In this document: piece after piece, positions 1 through 9,313 of the stretch
How positions within the stretch are numbered: position 1 is the first letter of the stretch
How the letters are laid out: each line of letters begins with the position of its first letter
From: Candidatus Uhrbacteria bacterium
GTDB taxonomy: Bacteria > Patescibacteriota > Patescibacteriia > 2-12-FULL-60-25
Direction of reading: 5' to 3'
Assembly: GCA_003231955.1 (NCBI GenBank)
Contig: QIKL01000063.1
Coordinates: forward strand, 1 to 61,601
Length of the DNA: 61,601 nt
Made by a program: the position numbers and the translations under genes
The notes under the pieces: model-generated
The model's database searches: none
Told to the model about the DNA's origin: nothing
Seen by the model: only the letters and a program-made list of their open reading frames with translations

Positions 1-2214
1 CTGGCGCCGAGAACTACCGAGAAGCTGTGCAACATTCATCCGTCCGCGCGCTTCCGGTATCGCGTCAGGATGTCCGAAGACTACTTCTTTTCCATCTGCT
101 GATTTGCTCATCAACATACGCGCTGATCCTGGATCCGCACTTGTCTCCAAAGAAGTATTCAGTGCCTGCAAATCGGCACGTCCTTTAGACGATGCAAAGT
201 GACGAACAGCTGCTCGAAGATATGTCCCACGATCACCAGTCAACATCTTCTTAATCGGAACTGCTTCTAATGTTTCATCTTCACTCATCCGCAATGTCCC
301 GTCATCTCCAACGAGATTATGCTTCTTCAAAAGCGCAGCATCAACTGTGAAGTCTCGCAACGCATCAGCGGTAAGTTGCCTGTCGTCAGTATTATTGATC
401 GTTTTTTGGATACCTTTACCTTCACCCTGCAACCCAGGATTCTTTTTATATGCCTCATCGATTTGCTTTACCAACTCCTCGTCGCCATTCTCTATTCCAG
501 ATTTCTTAGCTGTGGCCAAATGTCCTCGAATTGTCTGCTGTGATTGGGCGCTAGCCTTTGCTTTGATTTGATCTTCATCCATCTGCTGAGCTGGAGGTAG
601 GGCATTGTTCTGCTCGGTGACCTTCTTTTCTTCTTGTTTCGATAAAGCTTTTTGACCTTCACCCTTCGTGAGCAATGTCGCGCGTGACTGTTCAAGCGCA
701 GCACGACGGTCATTGGGAATATATCCACGACCGCCTTCAAGCTGAGCGCCAATAGCCGTAAGCCGCTCCTCGGTCGTTAGCCCGCTCATCTCTTTCTCAG
801 AACGTTTGGATGCAGCTCCATGGATACCACCCTGGAACCGCCGGAGCTGGGCGCCGCGCTTAACCATTTTTCCAGCAAGTAATCGACCAACGCCTGGAAC
901 ATTCGCAACCTTCTTTGAGGCGGCAATCGCTCCGCTTCCTAACCTACCTGCAAACCTACCGGCAGCAGGAGCAGCTGCACGGCCTGCGGAACGTCCCGCA
1001 CGCCGTGCGATCCATGTTGCTGGCCCACCTGACGATCGGATACGCGCAGCAGCGGTACCAAGCATCGGATTTGCTTGTTGCGAAACGCTCACTGCGGTTT
1101 GGACACCTATCAGCATGAGTGCGACCGAGACAAAAAGGATACCAATGTTCTTCGGTTTACTAATGTCCGTGGTCGTTGCCTGAAGAATGGATTGCTCGCC
1201 TGACGAAGTAGGAGCAGTAATGCTAGAAAGCTCATTGCCCCCCTGTTGGACAACAGCAAGACTTAACCATAAAAAAAATGCGACAATAGGTCCGCCCACG
1301 AGCCACGCAGAGAGTTTTGTCCACCAACTATCCGAGATGCTTGAAACTGCTTTTTTCATTTTGTCGGGCAGAGCTGTTGCAAAAAAGGCAATTGGCGAAA
1401 GAATAAGCAGTATCCAGAGCATGATAATAAGAACAAGAAAATAAATTACAAGAATCGTCAGCGTCGCTGTACTGATTGTAAGGATGATGATTGCGAAAAC
1501 AAGACTGATGAAAATATTCCCAACATCTGCGACACCCGTTACGTTCTTCGACGCCTGCAGCAGTTTTGTAATTCCAAATGCCTTTGCAAAATTCCCGAAC
1601 GCCGACTGCTTAAAACCATTCACAAAAGTTAGAGTGACAACTTGAGAAAAATCGATCATGATCCCCACAAGTGTCCGAGAAAAATTGATAAGGACAGCCA
1701 TGAGCAAAAGCTTGGGCAGATGTTGCTTATAATGAAACGGTTTGTACCCAATAATCGTCGAGAATGCGATAATAAGAAGCACGACGATAAAGAACATGTT
1801 CACTAAATCCCGCACGAGTTTCCAGCCTAGCTCAACCGCGGTTGCATTAACAAAATTATTATACGATGCGGCATTAATAAGAACGTACGTCAAGAGCTGG
1901 TTGATCCCAAAAAGGAGATAAACGGAGAGAAGCATAATCGCAGCTACGATCCCAATGCTCACGAGTAGTGCAATACATGCTGGACCTAATGCCGTGCACG
2001 CCACAGCCGTTATTCCGAGACCTCCATGGTAATTACCGACATCTTGTTGGGCTGCAACACCAACAGTATGACCGCCGATAACCGCAAGAGCGATAAACAG
2101 CGCCAATACCGCTCGCGAAGCCTTGCGACTAATTCTCACTTGATGAAATACACGCACATACCAGAGCATCAATTGCTCACGGACAAAGGAAACCCACGTG
2201 AGTTCACGTGTCAT
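1..2214 (-). CDS. VirB6/TrbL-like polytopic membrane protein with long soluble tail (partial, runs off left edge)
   Basis: The frame is open for all 738 codons from an ATG at 2214 to the window edge, so the C-terminus is missing. Reading the minus strand gives a short N-terminus, a hydrophobic signal-like segment ending near AAQQD, and then about seven more membrane segments within the first 350 residues, including a WKLVRDLVNMFFI stretch. After a last membrane segment the chain becomes Ala/Arg/Gly-rich and then hydrophilic and Lys/Glu-rich for over 300 residues. Multi-spanning N-terminal blocks with a large soluble tail are common in CPR proteins tentatively linked to type IV secretion or pilus machineries (VirB6/TrbL-like). 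That assignment rests on topology and family resemblance; no catalytic motif is visible. It diverges from the LytR-type gene at 2304. Confidence 0.6.
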   Translation of the reverse strand, partial: MTRELTWVSFVREQLMLWYVRVFHQVRISRKASRAVLALFIALAVIGGHTVGVAAQQDVGNYHGGLGITAVACTALGPACIALLVSIGIVAAIMLLSVYLLFGINQLLTYVLINAASYNNFVNATAVELGWKLVRDLVNMFFIVVLLIIAFSTIIGYKPFHYKQHLPKLLLMAVLINFSRTLVGIMIDFSQVVTLTFVNGFKQSAFGNFAKAFGITKLLQASKNVTGVADVGNIFISLVFAIIILTISTATLTILVIYFLVLIIMLWILLILSPIAFFATALPDKMKKAVSSISDSWWTKLSAWLVGGPIVAFFLWLSLAVVQQGGNELSSITAPTSSGEQSILQATTTDISKPKNIGILFVSVALMLIGVQTAVSVSQQANPMLGTAAARIRSSGGPATWIARRAGRSAGRAAAPAAGRFAGRLGSGAIAASKKVANVPGVGRLLAGKMVKRGAQLRRFQGGIHGAASKRSEKEMSGLTTEERLTAIGAQLEGGRGYIPNDRRAALEQSRATLLTKGEGQKALSKQEEKKVTEQNNALPPAQQMDEDQIKAKASAQSQQTIRGHLATAKKSGIENGDEELVKQIDEAYKKNPGLQGEGKGIQKTINNTDDRQLTADALRDFTVDAALLKKHNLVGDDGTLRMSEDETLEAVPIKKMLTGDRGTYLRAAVRHFASSKGRADLQALNTSLETSADPGSARMLMSKSADGKEVVFGHPDAIPEARGRMNVAQLLGSSRRQ

Positions 2215-2257
2215 AATGTAGTTCAGTATATCATAAAAACATACAAGAGAACGACGC

Positions 2258-2286
2258 TCGTCAAATAGTATGTAAACTGCTATAAT
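2258..2286 (+). promoter_or_regulatory. Sigma70-type promoter of the LytR-CpsA-Psr gene
   Basis: A perfect -10 box TATAAT lies at 2281-2286, with a -35-like TCGTCA at 2258-2263 and a 17-bp spacer. The predicted transcription start near 2293 leaves a leader of only about 11 bases before the ATG at 2304, in agreement with the lack of a clear Shine-Dalgarno. Confidence 0.5.
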
Positions 2287-2303
2287 CACGCTACATTAGT
2301 AGC

Positions 2304-3788
2304 ATGAAAAAAAAACCATTAAAGATTAACTTTCTCGGAACCAATGCAGGACAAAAGGCCCGACAGACGACTATCATCGCCGCCGGGATTTTTACGCTTT
2401 TTGTTGGTCTGCTTGCCGCCCTTGGCGCTGGCGCGTCGTACCGCGCTGCAACACACGGAACAACCGTCCTAAGCGAGGTTGGCCAAATTTTGACGCTCTC
2501 AGATATCACACATTTCACATGGGGAGGAACCGTAGCGGATGCAGCGAATACATTCGCAACACCAGACGGACGTCTCAATATCCTCTTGCTCGGTATCGGC
2601 GGCGCAGGCCACGACGGATCCCAACTGACGGACACCATCATCCTCGCATCCATTGACCGTGCTCATAAGCGTGTCGGACTAGTCTCAATCCCCCGTGATC
2701 TTGCCTACCCATTAGGAGGTGGACGCTTTGAAAAAATTAATGCTGTTAACGCGTATGCAGAGCGAGAGCATCCTGGCGAAGGAGCACGACTGACCGCAAA
2801 CGCATTCCAGAAACTCTTTAATATCCGTATTGACCGCGTTGTAAGAATAGACTTCAAAGGATTTACTCAATTTGTCGATGCGCTCGGTGGACTTGATATC
2901 AACGTAACAAATTCCTTCACGGATTATCAGTATCCGACGGCGGATAATGGACCCAATCCGCATCAGTACCAAGTCATCTCATTCAAACGAGGTCTCCAAC
3001 ACATGAATGGGAAACGTGTACTTGAATTCGTCCGCTCACGTCACGGCACAAACGGCGAAGGATCCGACTTTGCTCGCAATCGCCGTCAACAAATCGTACT
3101 CACTGCCATCCGATCAAAATTCCTTTCACTTGGTACGCTCAGTAATCCCAAAAAACTCACTGACCTCTGGACGGCGATTTCATCGCATGTAGAATCCGAT
3201 ATCAGCGCATGGGACCTCCTCAAACTCGCGCCGCTCGCCATTGATTACTCATCAACACGAATCACAAGCAATGTCCTCACCGATGCCGCGAATGGAGAGC
3301 TTGTACCAACAACCGTAAATGGAGCATTCATGCTTTTTCCCAAAAAACCAGACTGGTCACAAATCCGTAATATCATTGCGAATCCTTTTTTGACTAAAAA
3401 AGAACTCGCTCAACAAAATCGCCCCCAACAAGCGACGACTGTAGAAGTACGCAACGGAACATTTCGTACCGGTTTTGCATCGCAGGTATCCAAAAAACTC
3501 GGTAGAATGGGTTACACTGTCGATTCGACGGGAAATGCCGTTTCGCGCGGATATGAAAAAACTGTGATTTATGATCTTACGAATGGGAAAAAGACAAGTG
3601 AACTTGCTCAACTCAAAAAACTCCTAGATGCCAATGTTGCTTCTTCTCTAACCGTTGGGCATGGTGTTCGAATGGAAAACGGCAAAACCGAGACACTAAA
3701 CAACACATCCACAGACTTTTTGATTATTCTAGGAAATTCAAGCACCGGCCTTGTAAATCCATATTATGCCACTACACAGAACCCATAA
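2304..3788 (+). CDS. LytR-CpsA-Psr (LCP) family cell-wall glycopolymer ligase
   Basis: This 494-residue protein has one N-terminal membrane anchor (about residues 20-45) and an extracytoplasmic LCP domain. Family landmarks are LLLGIGG, TDTIILASID, VSIPRDL, INAVNAY and the Arg/Asp-rich RSRHGTNGEGSDFARNRRQQ segment that binds the polyprenyl pyrophosphate head group. A C-terminal LytR_C-type domain starts near residue 375 (VEVRNGT). LCP enzymes transfer lipid-linked glycopolymers to peptidoglycan or surface proteins, so this probably acts in envelope assembly. The 3' end overlaps der by 23 bases, and the order LCP-der-pth-dprA-topA suggests one rightward transcript started by the promoter just upstream. 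Confidence 0.9.
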   Translation: MKKKPLKINFLGTNAGQKARQTTIIAAGIFTLFVGLLAALGAGASYRAATHGTTVLSEVGQILTLSDITHFTWGGTVADAANTFATPDGRLNILLLGIGGAGHDGSQLTDTIILASIDRAHKRVGLVSIPRDLAYPLGGGRFEKINAVNAYAEREHPGEGARLTANAFQKLFNIRIDRVVRIDFKGFTQFVDALGGLDINVTNSFTDYQYPTADNGPNPHQYQVISFKRGLQHMNGKRVLEFVRSRHGTNGEGSDFARNRRQQIVLTAIRSKFLSLGTLSNPKKLTDLWTAISSHVESDISAWDLLKLAPLAIDYSSTRITSNVLTDAANGELVPTTVNGAFMLFPKKPDWSQIRNIIANPFLTKKELAQQNRPQQATTVEVRNGTFRTGFASQVSKKLGRMGYTVDSTGNAVSRGYEKTVIYDLTNGKKTSELAQLKKLLDANVASSLTVGHGVRMENGKTETLNNTSTDFLIILGNSSTGLVNPYYATTQNP

Positions 3789-5229
3789 CCGTCCAGTCGT
3801 TGCGCTCGCCGGACGAACGAACGTCGGCAAATCCACACTCTGGAATCGCCTAACGGAGAGCGGACGCGCTCTCGTTTCTCCTGAATCGCATACGACTCGA
3901 GATCGAAACGCCGCACCCGTCTTGTGGCGTGGTATGACATTTGATCTTGTAGATACGGGAGGGATGGATGTAGAACGAAATATCGTTGGAGAAAACATTC
4001 TTCGGCAGGCAGACCTCGCGGCGGCGTCAGCGAACCTCGTCCTTTTTGTCGTAGATGCAAAGACAGGGATCATTCCCCAAGACGCAGCTCTCGCCACGCG
4101 CATCCGCGGACATCAAAAACATGTACTCCTCATCGCGAACAAGGCGGACGATCTCCGAAACGCACCAGGTACATTAGATAAGGCCGCTTATGCACTCCGT
4201 TTCGGCGAACCAATTTATGGCTCCGCCGCAACGGGACGAGGCCTCGGCGATATTTTGGATCGTGTCACGGAAGAACTCTCACGCATGAATAAACCACCCG
4301 TACCAGCAGAAGAGAGATCTGGGCTAAAAATCGTTGTCATGGGACGAGCAAACGCAGGGAAATCATCGCTCGTCAACGCGATCCTCGGAGAGGAACGTGT
4401 CATTGTCTCTCCCGTTCCGCATACCACACGTGAGCCTATTGATACGACATTTGAATGGAAAGACGAAACTATCACGCTTATTGATACAGCTGGCATGCGC
4501 AAGCGCTCCAAAATTGAGAAAGGTCTAGAAGAGGCAGCATTGGAACGCAATCGCGAAGCCCTATCCCGTGCGGATATGGCTTTTCTCGTGATCGATGTGA
4601 CCGAAAAACCAGGACAAACAGACAAACGTTTAGCTGGACTCATGAAGAATGCAACCAAGGGCCTTATCATCGTCGCAAATAAGTGGGATTTAGTCCCAGA
4701 TAAAGATACGAACACTGTTAAAAAATACGAGATGCATATACGCCGCGCGTTGCCATTTTTGTCATGGGCGCCAATCATCTTTGTTTCTGCTGCTGAACAT
4801 CTCCGCGCAACTAAACTCCTCGACATCGCATTTCACATTCGCGAAGAACGCCGCCGCCAGATTACATACAACGCGCTCCAACGATTGTTAAAGACGGTCG
4901 TTGCGCGTAAAAAACCACTTGCAGAAATCGGAGCATTCTCGCCCTATCTCCATGACATTACACAAATCGGGATTAATCCACCGACATTTCTCATCACAAT
5001 TCGAGGCACCAAGGCGAGCCTCAATGTGGCATGGATCCGTTATTTTGAAAATCAACTCCGAAAAAAGTTCAATTTTGAAGGGACACCTGTCGTTGTAAAG
5101 GTCCAGCTTCTTCCAATTCAAAGACTAGAAGAACGTACGCCTGAGGCGCAGGAAAAAATCGCCAAGGATAAAAAAAAGAACCCATGGAGACGAAAACGTC
5201 CAATCGGACGCAAAGGTATGCGATATTAA
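3766..5229 (+). CDS. der: Ribosome assembly GTPase Der (EngA)
   Basis: Der is an essential 50S-assembly GTPase with two tandem G domains and a C-terminal KH-like domain. All parts are present in 487 residues: first G domain GRTNVGKST, DTGG and NKAD; second G domain GRANAGKSS, DTAG and NKWD; then the KH-like region (about residues 345-440) and a basic tail. The chosen start overlaps the LCP stop by 23 bases; a later ATG would cut into the first P-loop strand, so the overlap is probably real. The basic C-terminal extension (KDKKKNPWRRKRPIGRKG) is common for rRNA-binding versions. Confidence 0.97.
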   Translation: MPLHRTHNRPVVALAGRTNVGKSTLWNRLTESGRALVSPESHTTRDRNAAPVLWRGMTFDLVDTGGMDVERNIVGENILRQADLAAASANLVLFVVDAKTGIIPQDAALATRIRGHQKHVLLIANKADDLRNAPGTLDKAAYALRFGEPIYGSAATGRGLGDILDRVTEELSRMNKPPVPAEERSGLKIVVMGRANAGKSSLVNAILGEERVIVSPVPHTTREPIDTTFEWKDETITLIDTAGMRKRSKIEKGLEEAALERNREALSRADMAFLVIDVTEKPGQTDKRLAGLMKNATKGLIIVANKWDLVPDKDTNTVKKYEMHIRRALPFLSWAPIIFVSAAEHLRATKLLDIAFHIREERRRQITYNALQRLLKTVVARKKPLAEIGAFSPYLHDITQIGINPPTFLITIRGTKASLNVAWIRYFENQLRKKFNFEGTPVVVKVQLLPIQRLEERTPEAQEKIAKDKKKNPWRRKRPIGRKGMRY

Positions 5230-5257
5230 GCCTCTATCGTGCGGAAAAGCAAAAGAT

Positions 5258-5821
5258 ATGAAACTGATCGTTGGATTAGGGAATCCTGGAAAGGAACACG
5301 AATGTTCAAGGCATAACGCGGGATTTTTAACGGTTGATGCAATAGCAAAGCGTGAAGGTATTCCATGGACGGAAGACAACAAACGACATGCATTAACGGC
5401 AAGAGTGATAATGAATAACGCTACGGCCATCCTTGCGAAGCCAACAACTTTTATGAACCTCTCTGGCGAAGCGGTCCAGGCGCTTGTTTCTTATTACAAA
5501 CTTAAATCCGCCGATATTTTGATTATCCAGGATGAGATGGATCTTCTGCCAGGAGAAATGCGATTCTCACTGAATGGCTCTGCGGCTGGACATCACGGCG
5601 TCGAATCAATCTACAAGCTTCTCGGACCTTCACATACAGACCTCTCTCGCCTCCGTGTCGGCATCGGACATCCAAAAGAACCAATATCAATCGAGGATTG
5701 GGTTCTCGGAAAGATGAACGATGCAACATTGGAGATAACACAACGTGCCGCAAACGCCATCGTAGACTGGATCACAAACGGCCTAGAAAAAACAAGGAAC
5801 GACTGGAACGGGGAAAAATAA
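5258..5821 (+). CDS. pth: Peptidyl-tRNA hydrolase
   Basis: Pth frees tRNA from stalled peptidyl-tRNA in the cytoplasm. The 187-residue length is normal. The family motifs are visible: GLGNPG near the N-terminus, the catalytic His in RHNAGF, KPTTFMNLSGE, DEMDL and the SAAGHHGVESI loop. The ATG at 5258 lies 28 bases after der and is the only sensible start because the first strand (MKLIVGLGNPG) begins there. It probably shares the der transcript. Confidence 0.96.
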   Translation: MKLIVGLGNPGKEHECSRHNAGFLTVDAIAKREGIPWTEDNKRHALTARVIMNNATAILAKPTTFMNLSGEAVQALVSYYKLKSADILIIQDEMDLLPGEMRFSLNGSAAGHHGVESIYKLLGPSHTDLSRLRVGIGHPKEPISIEDWVLGKMNDATLEITQRAANAIVDWITNGLEKTRNDWNGEK

Positions 5822-5869
5822 AGATTCACGATCTTGACAAAGTGTCCAACGTCCGGCAGCGGTAGTAGT

Positions 5870-6991
5870 ATGCCGGATGTTTGTTTTGACGACGACCGCC
5901 TTGCATGGCTCACACTCGCGTCCTTCCCTGGGTTCGGCAATAAAACCCTTAGGCGTCTCCGCGAGCGCTATGGTTTACGTGCTTCCGCGCTACGAATTTC
6001 ATTGTCGGATCTGGAAGCATGGGGACATGGATCAGGCGTGCAGGAACGCTTTGCAGAATATCGGAGGATATTTAATTCACATTCAGCTGTAGAACGTTTG
6101 GAGCGCAATGGAATCCGGTTCGTGTTAATGGATGATGCAGAATATCCCCCGCTCCTGCGTCAAATCTCAGATCCGCCCGTCGCACTCTTTGTTCGCGGTA
6201 CATTTCCCGATCCTATAATGCCTACCCTCGCGATTGTTGGGACTCGTTCATGCACTTCATATGGACGACGCGTGACGCGCGAGCTTGCACAGGATCTTGC
6301 AATGTCTGGGCTGACTATCGTTTCAGGCCTCGCACTCGGAATTGATGCGATCGCACACGATGCGGCACTAGATGCTGGCGGTGGATGTATAGCGGTGCTC
6401 GGATCTGGACCAGATGATGCATCTCTCTACCCGCGCTCAAATCTTCGACTTGCTCATCGAATCATTACTACAGGCGGGGCTGTAGTGAGCGAATTTTCGC
6501 CCGGAACCGAATCGTTTAAGCATCATTTTCCGCTTCGGAACCGAATTATTGCCGGACTATCTCGGACTGTCCTCGTGACAGAAGCTGCTCTAGGATCCGG
6601 ATCACTTATCACAGCCCATCTTGCCACTTCCTACAACAGAGACGTTTATGCCGTTCCAGGATCCATTCTTTGCCCACAAAGCTCAGGAACAAATCATCTT
6701 ATCTCCCAAGGTGCTATGCTCGCCACGGAAGCTCGTGATATCCTCGCAGAATTCCACTCACCTGTATCCTCACACATTCCCTCCCAGCGAATATCTGAGC
6801 TAGAAGAGAACGAACGAAGAATTATGGAAGCACTTGATGAGCCCTGTCATGTAAACGATCTTGCGCGTATGCTCCGCTGTGGAATCCGCGATCTCCAGCG
6901 CCGTCTCACAGTGCTTGAAATTAAAGGTTTTATCGAGACACAAAGCGGACAAATAATCGCACGATCCCGACACGTCTTTTCAGGCAAATGA
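5870..6991 (+). CDS. dprA: DNA-processing protein DprA
   Basis: DprA binds incoming single-stranded DNA and loads RecA during natural transformation. The protein has an N-terminal helix-hairpin region (about residues 10-60), a Rossmann-like DprA domain with IVGTRSCTSYG, VSGLALGIDAIAH, GGGCIAVLGSG, FPLRNRIIAGLS and GSGSLITA, and a C-terminal winged-helix domain (about residues 300-370). I chose the ATG at 5870 (MPDVC) over a TTG 36 bases upstream. It lies between pth and topA and just touches the topA upstream region. DprA is one of the few competence proteins kept in CPR genomes and fits a DNA-uptake lifestyle. Confidence 0.95.
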   Translation: MPDVCFDDDRLAWLTLASFPGFGNKTLRRLRERYGLRASALRISLSDLEAWGHGSGVQERFAEYRRIFNSHSAVERLERNGIRFVLMDDAEYPPLLRQISDPPVALFVRGTFPDPIMPTLAIVGTRSCTSYGRRVTRELAQDLAMSGLTIVSGLALGIDAIAHDAALDAGGGCIAVLGSGPDDASLYPRSNLRLAHRIITTGGAVVSEFSPGTESFKHHFPLRNRIIAGLSRTVLVTEAALGSGSLITAHLATSYNRDVYAVPGSILCPQSSGTNHLISQGAMLATEARDILAEFHSPVSSHIPSQRISELEENERRIMEALDEPCHVNDLARMLRCGIRDLQRRLTVLEIKGFIETQSGQIIARSRHVFSGK

Positions 6992-7020
6992 TTGACATTT
7001 TTACAAAAACTGGTAATGCT
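6992..7020 (+). promoter_or_regulatory. Possible internal promoter for topA
   Basis: A consensus -35 TTGACA begins at 6992, overlapping the dprA stop region. A weak -10 (TAATGC, 7014-7019) follows at 16 bases, preceded by a TGG extended element. It would allow topA transcription independent of the upstream run. The -10 is poor, so this is tentative. Confidence 0.3.
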
Positions 7021-7053
7021 AGTAACTTCTCTGTTATCTTTGGCCCGTTACTT

Positions 7054-9288
7054 ATGAACCTCGTCATCGTCGAATCTCCCACAAAAGCAAAAACTATCTC
7101 ACGCTTCCTCGGCAAGGATTACACAGTCCTCGCCAGCTTTGGACACATCCGCGATCTCCCTAAATCTAAACTTGGCGTCGATATTGAAAATGGATTTGAA
7201 CCGACTTATGTCGTATCAAAAGATCATAAGGAAAAAGTAAAAGATATTCTGAAAGTTGCAAAAAAGGCAAAACAAATTCTACTTGCGACTGATGAAGATC
7301 GCGAAGGAGAAGCAATCTCGTGGCATCTTGCACATATCTTGGATCAAGATACGGACAAGGTAAAACGCATCACATTCCATGAAATCACTGAGGATGCCAT
7401 TCTGCACGCTTTAGAACACCCGCGCACTCTCGACATGAAACTTATAAACGCACAGCAAGCACGACGTATTCTGGACCGACTTGTCGGCTATCAGCTCTCT
7501 CCGTTCCTGTGGCGTAAAGTTCGTCGCGGTCTCTCGGCCGGACGCGTACAATCTGTCGCGGTTCGCATGATCGTAGAACGTGAACGAGAGGTCCAAGCGT
7601 TTATACCCAAAGAATACTGGTCAATTGAAGGTACATTCCAAAGTATAAACGATAATGTGATATTCGACGGCAAACTACACATGCTTGAAGAAAAAATCCT
7701 CGACAAAATGGCGCTGTCATCAAAAGACCAAGCTGATACGATCGTTACAGAGCTTACAAAGAAACCATTTTCTGTGACTGCAGTCGACACCAAAAATCGA
7801 CATACATCACCGCCTGCGCCGTTCACGACATCCACACTCCAACAGGAGGCCAATAAACGCCTCGGCTTCTCAGCCAAACAGACAATGGCAATCGCTCAGC
7901 GCCTCTATGAAGGTGTGGAACTCGGTATAAAAGGCGCCGTCGGTCTCATCACGTACATGCGTACAGACTCCGTCAACCTTTCAGAAAAATTCCTTACAGA
8001 ATCATCCGCCTATATCTCATCAGCATTCGGCAAAGAGTACGCACTCATAAAACCACGCACATATAAAACTAAGTCAAAAGGCGCGCAAGAAGCCCACGAG
8101 GCTATTCGGCCATCCGATCCGTCACGCACACCTGATACCGTCGCGCCATTCCTAGATGCGACAGACCTCAAACTTTACAAACTCATCTGGCAACGTGCGG
8201 TCGCAACACAGATGGCGGAAGCGCACCTTCAAGGTACATCCGCAGATCTCACGTGCGGTCGCGCCATGTTCCGTGCGACAGGACAACATGTGGTGTTCGA
8301 CGGCTATCTCAAATTATATCCAGATCAGGACAAGGAAAAATTTTTACCAAAATTAGAAAAAAACTCTGCCGTGACTGCTGTGACGATTGAGGGCAAACAA
8401 CATTTTACCGAACCGCTCCCTCGCTACACGGACGCATCTCTTGTCAAAGCGATGGAAGACGCTGGCATCGGACGCCCATCGACTTATGCACCGACCATTT
8501 CAACAATTATTGAACGCGAATACGTAGAACGCGACGACAAAAAACGTCTCCTCCCAACACAAACAGGCACAGAGGTCACAGATCTCCTAGTCAAACACTT
8601 CCCAGATATTGTGGACTATGATTTTACGTCGCGGATGGAGAACTCTCTCGACAAAATCGCAAATGGCGAAATGGAATGGAAACCCCTCTTGTCCGCATTT
8701 TACGGTCCGTTTGATATTCATTTAAAACAAGAAGAAAAAGAAGTTGAAAAAGAGGAACAAAAACTCGCTGAAGGCCATACATGCGGAAAATGTAAAAGTC
8801 CAATGATTGTCAAACGCGGACGGTTCGGAAAATTCCTCGCCTGTTCGCGCTATCCTGAGTGTACATTCACAGAGCCTCTGCCTGGCGATGCTAAACGCGC
8901 GGAGCCAGAACCAACAGACGAGATCTGTCCAACATGTAGTGCAACTATGGTTAAAAAGGTTGGCCGTTATGGTCCGTTCCTATCCTGCTCACGCTATCCC
9001 GAATGTAAAACGATTAAAAATATTGAAAAGATTGTAACGAACGAGAATGGCCAGCCTATCATGTGTCCCGAATGCAAGACCGGAACGATTATTGAGCGCA
9101 TGTCTAAGAAACGAAAAATCTTTTACTCCTGTAATCGCTATCCAGAATGCACTCAGGCATTCTGGGATCGCCCCACTGGAGAACCCTGTCCGCAATGTGG
9201 ATACTCAACGCTTATTATGAAAGGAAAAAACAAAATTGTTTGCCCTCATGAGGGCTGCGGCTACGTCCGCATACGCGACGATACCTGA
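7054..9288 (+). CDS. topA: DNA topoisomerase I (type IA) with four C-terminal zinc ribbons
   Basis: This 744-residue enzyme relaxes negative supercoils. The TOPRIM domain begins at once (VIVESPTKAKTISRFLG) and has the metal-binding DEDREGEAISWHL. The catalytic tyrosine lies in GLITYMRTDSVNLS. The C-terminus carries three CxxC...C-type zinc ribbons ending in SRYPEC or NRYPEC and a fourth, variant one (CPQCG...CPHEGC). A frame extension 22 codons upstream exists, but MNLVIVESPTK at 7054 matches the family N-terminus. It ends 26 bases before the convergent coiled-coil gene, with a T-run at 9307-9315 between them. Confidence 0.97.
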   Translation: MNLVIVESPTKAKTISRFLGKDYTVLASFGHIRDLPKSKLGVDIENGFEPTYVVSKDHKEKVKDILKVAKKAKQILLATDEDREGEAISWHLAHILDQDTDKVKRITFHEITEDAILHALEHPRTLDMKLINAQQARRILDRLVGYQLSPFLWRKVRRGLSAGRVQSVAVRMIVEREREVQAFIPKEYWSIEGTFQSINDNVIFDGKLHMLEEKILDKMALSSKDQADTIVTELTKKPFSVTAVDTKNRHTSPPAPFTTSTLQQEANKRLGFSAKQTMAIAQRLYEGVELGIKGAVGLITYMRTDSVNLSEKFLTESSAYISSAFGKEYALIKPRTYKTKSKGAQEAHEAIRPSDPSRTPDTVAPFLDATDLKLYKLIWQRAVATQMAEAHLQGTSADLTCGRAMFRATGQHVVFDGYLKLYPDQDKEKFLPKLEKNSAVTAVTIEGKQHFTEPLPRYTDASLVKAMEDAGIGRPSTYAPTISTIIEREYVERDDKKRLLPTQTGTEVTDLLVKHFPDIVDYDFTSRMENSLDKIANGEMEWKPLLSAFYGPFDIHLKQEEKEVEKEEQKLAEGHTCGKCKSPMIVKRGRFGKFLACSRYPECTFTEPLPGDAKRAEPEPTDEICPTCSATMVKKVGRYGPFLSCSRYPECKTIKNIEKIVTNENGQPIMCPECKTGTIIERMSKKRKIFYSCNRYPECTQAFWDRPTGEPCPQCGYSTLIMKGKNKIVCPHEGCGYVRIRDDT

Positions 9289-9313
9289 AGTAAAAAATTC
9301 CGAGTTCTTTTTT

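Noticed and set aside
4215-4826. 203-codon minus-strand frame
   Set aside because: Antisense to the second G domain of der; Ser/Arg-rich shadow.
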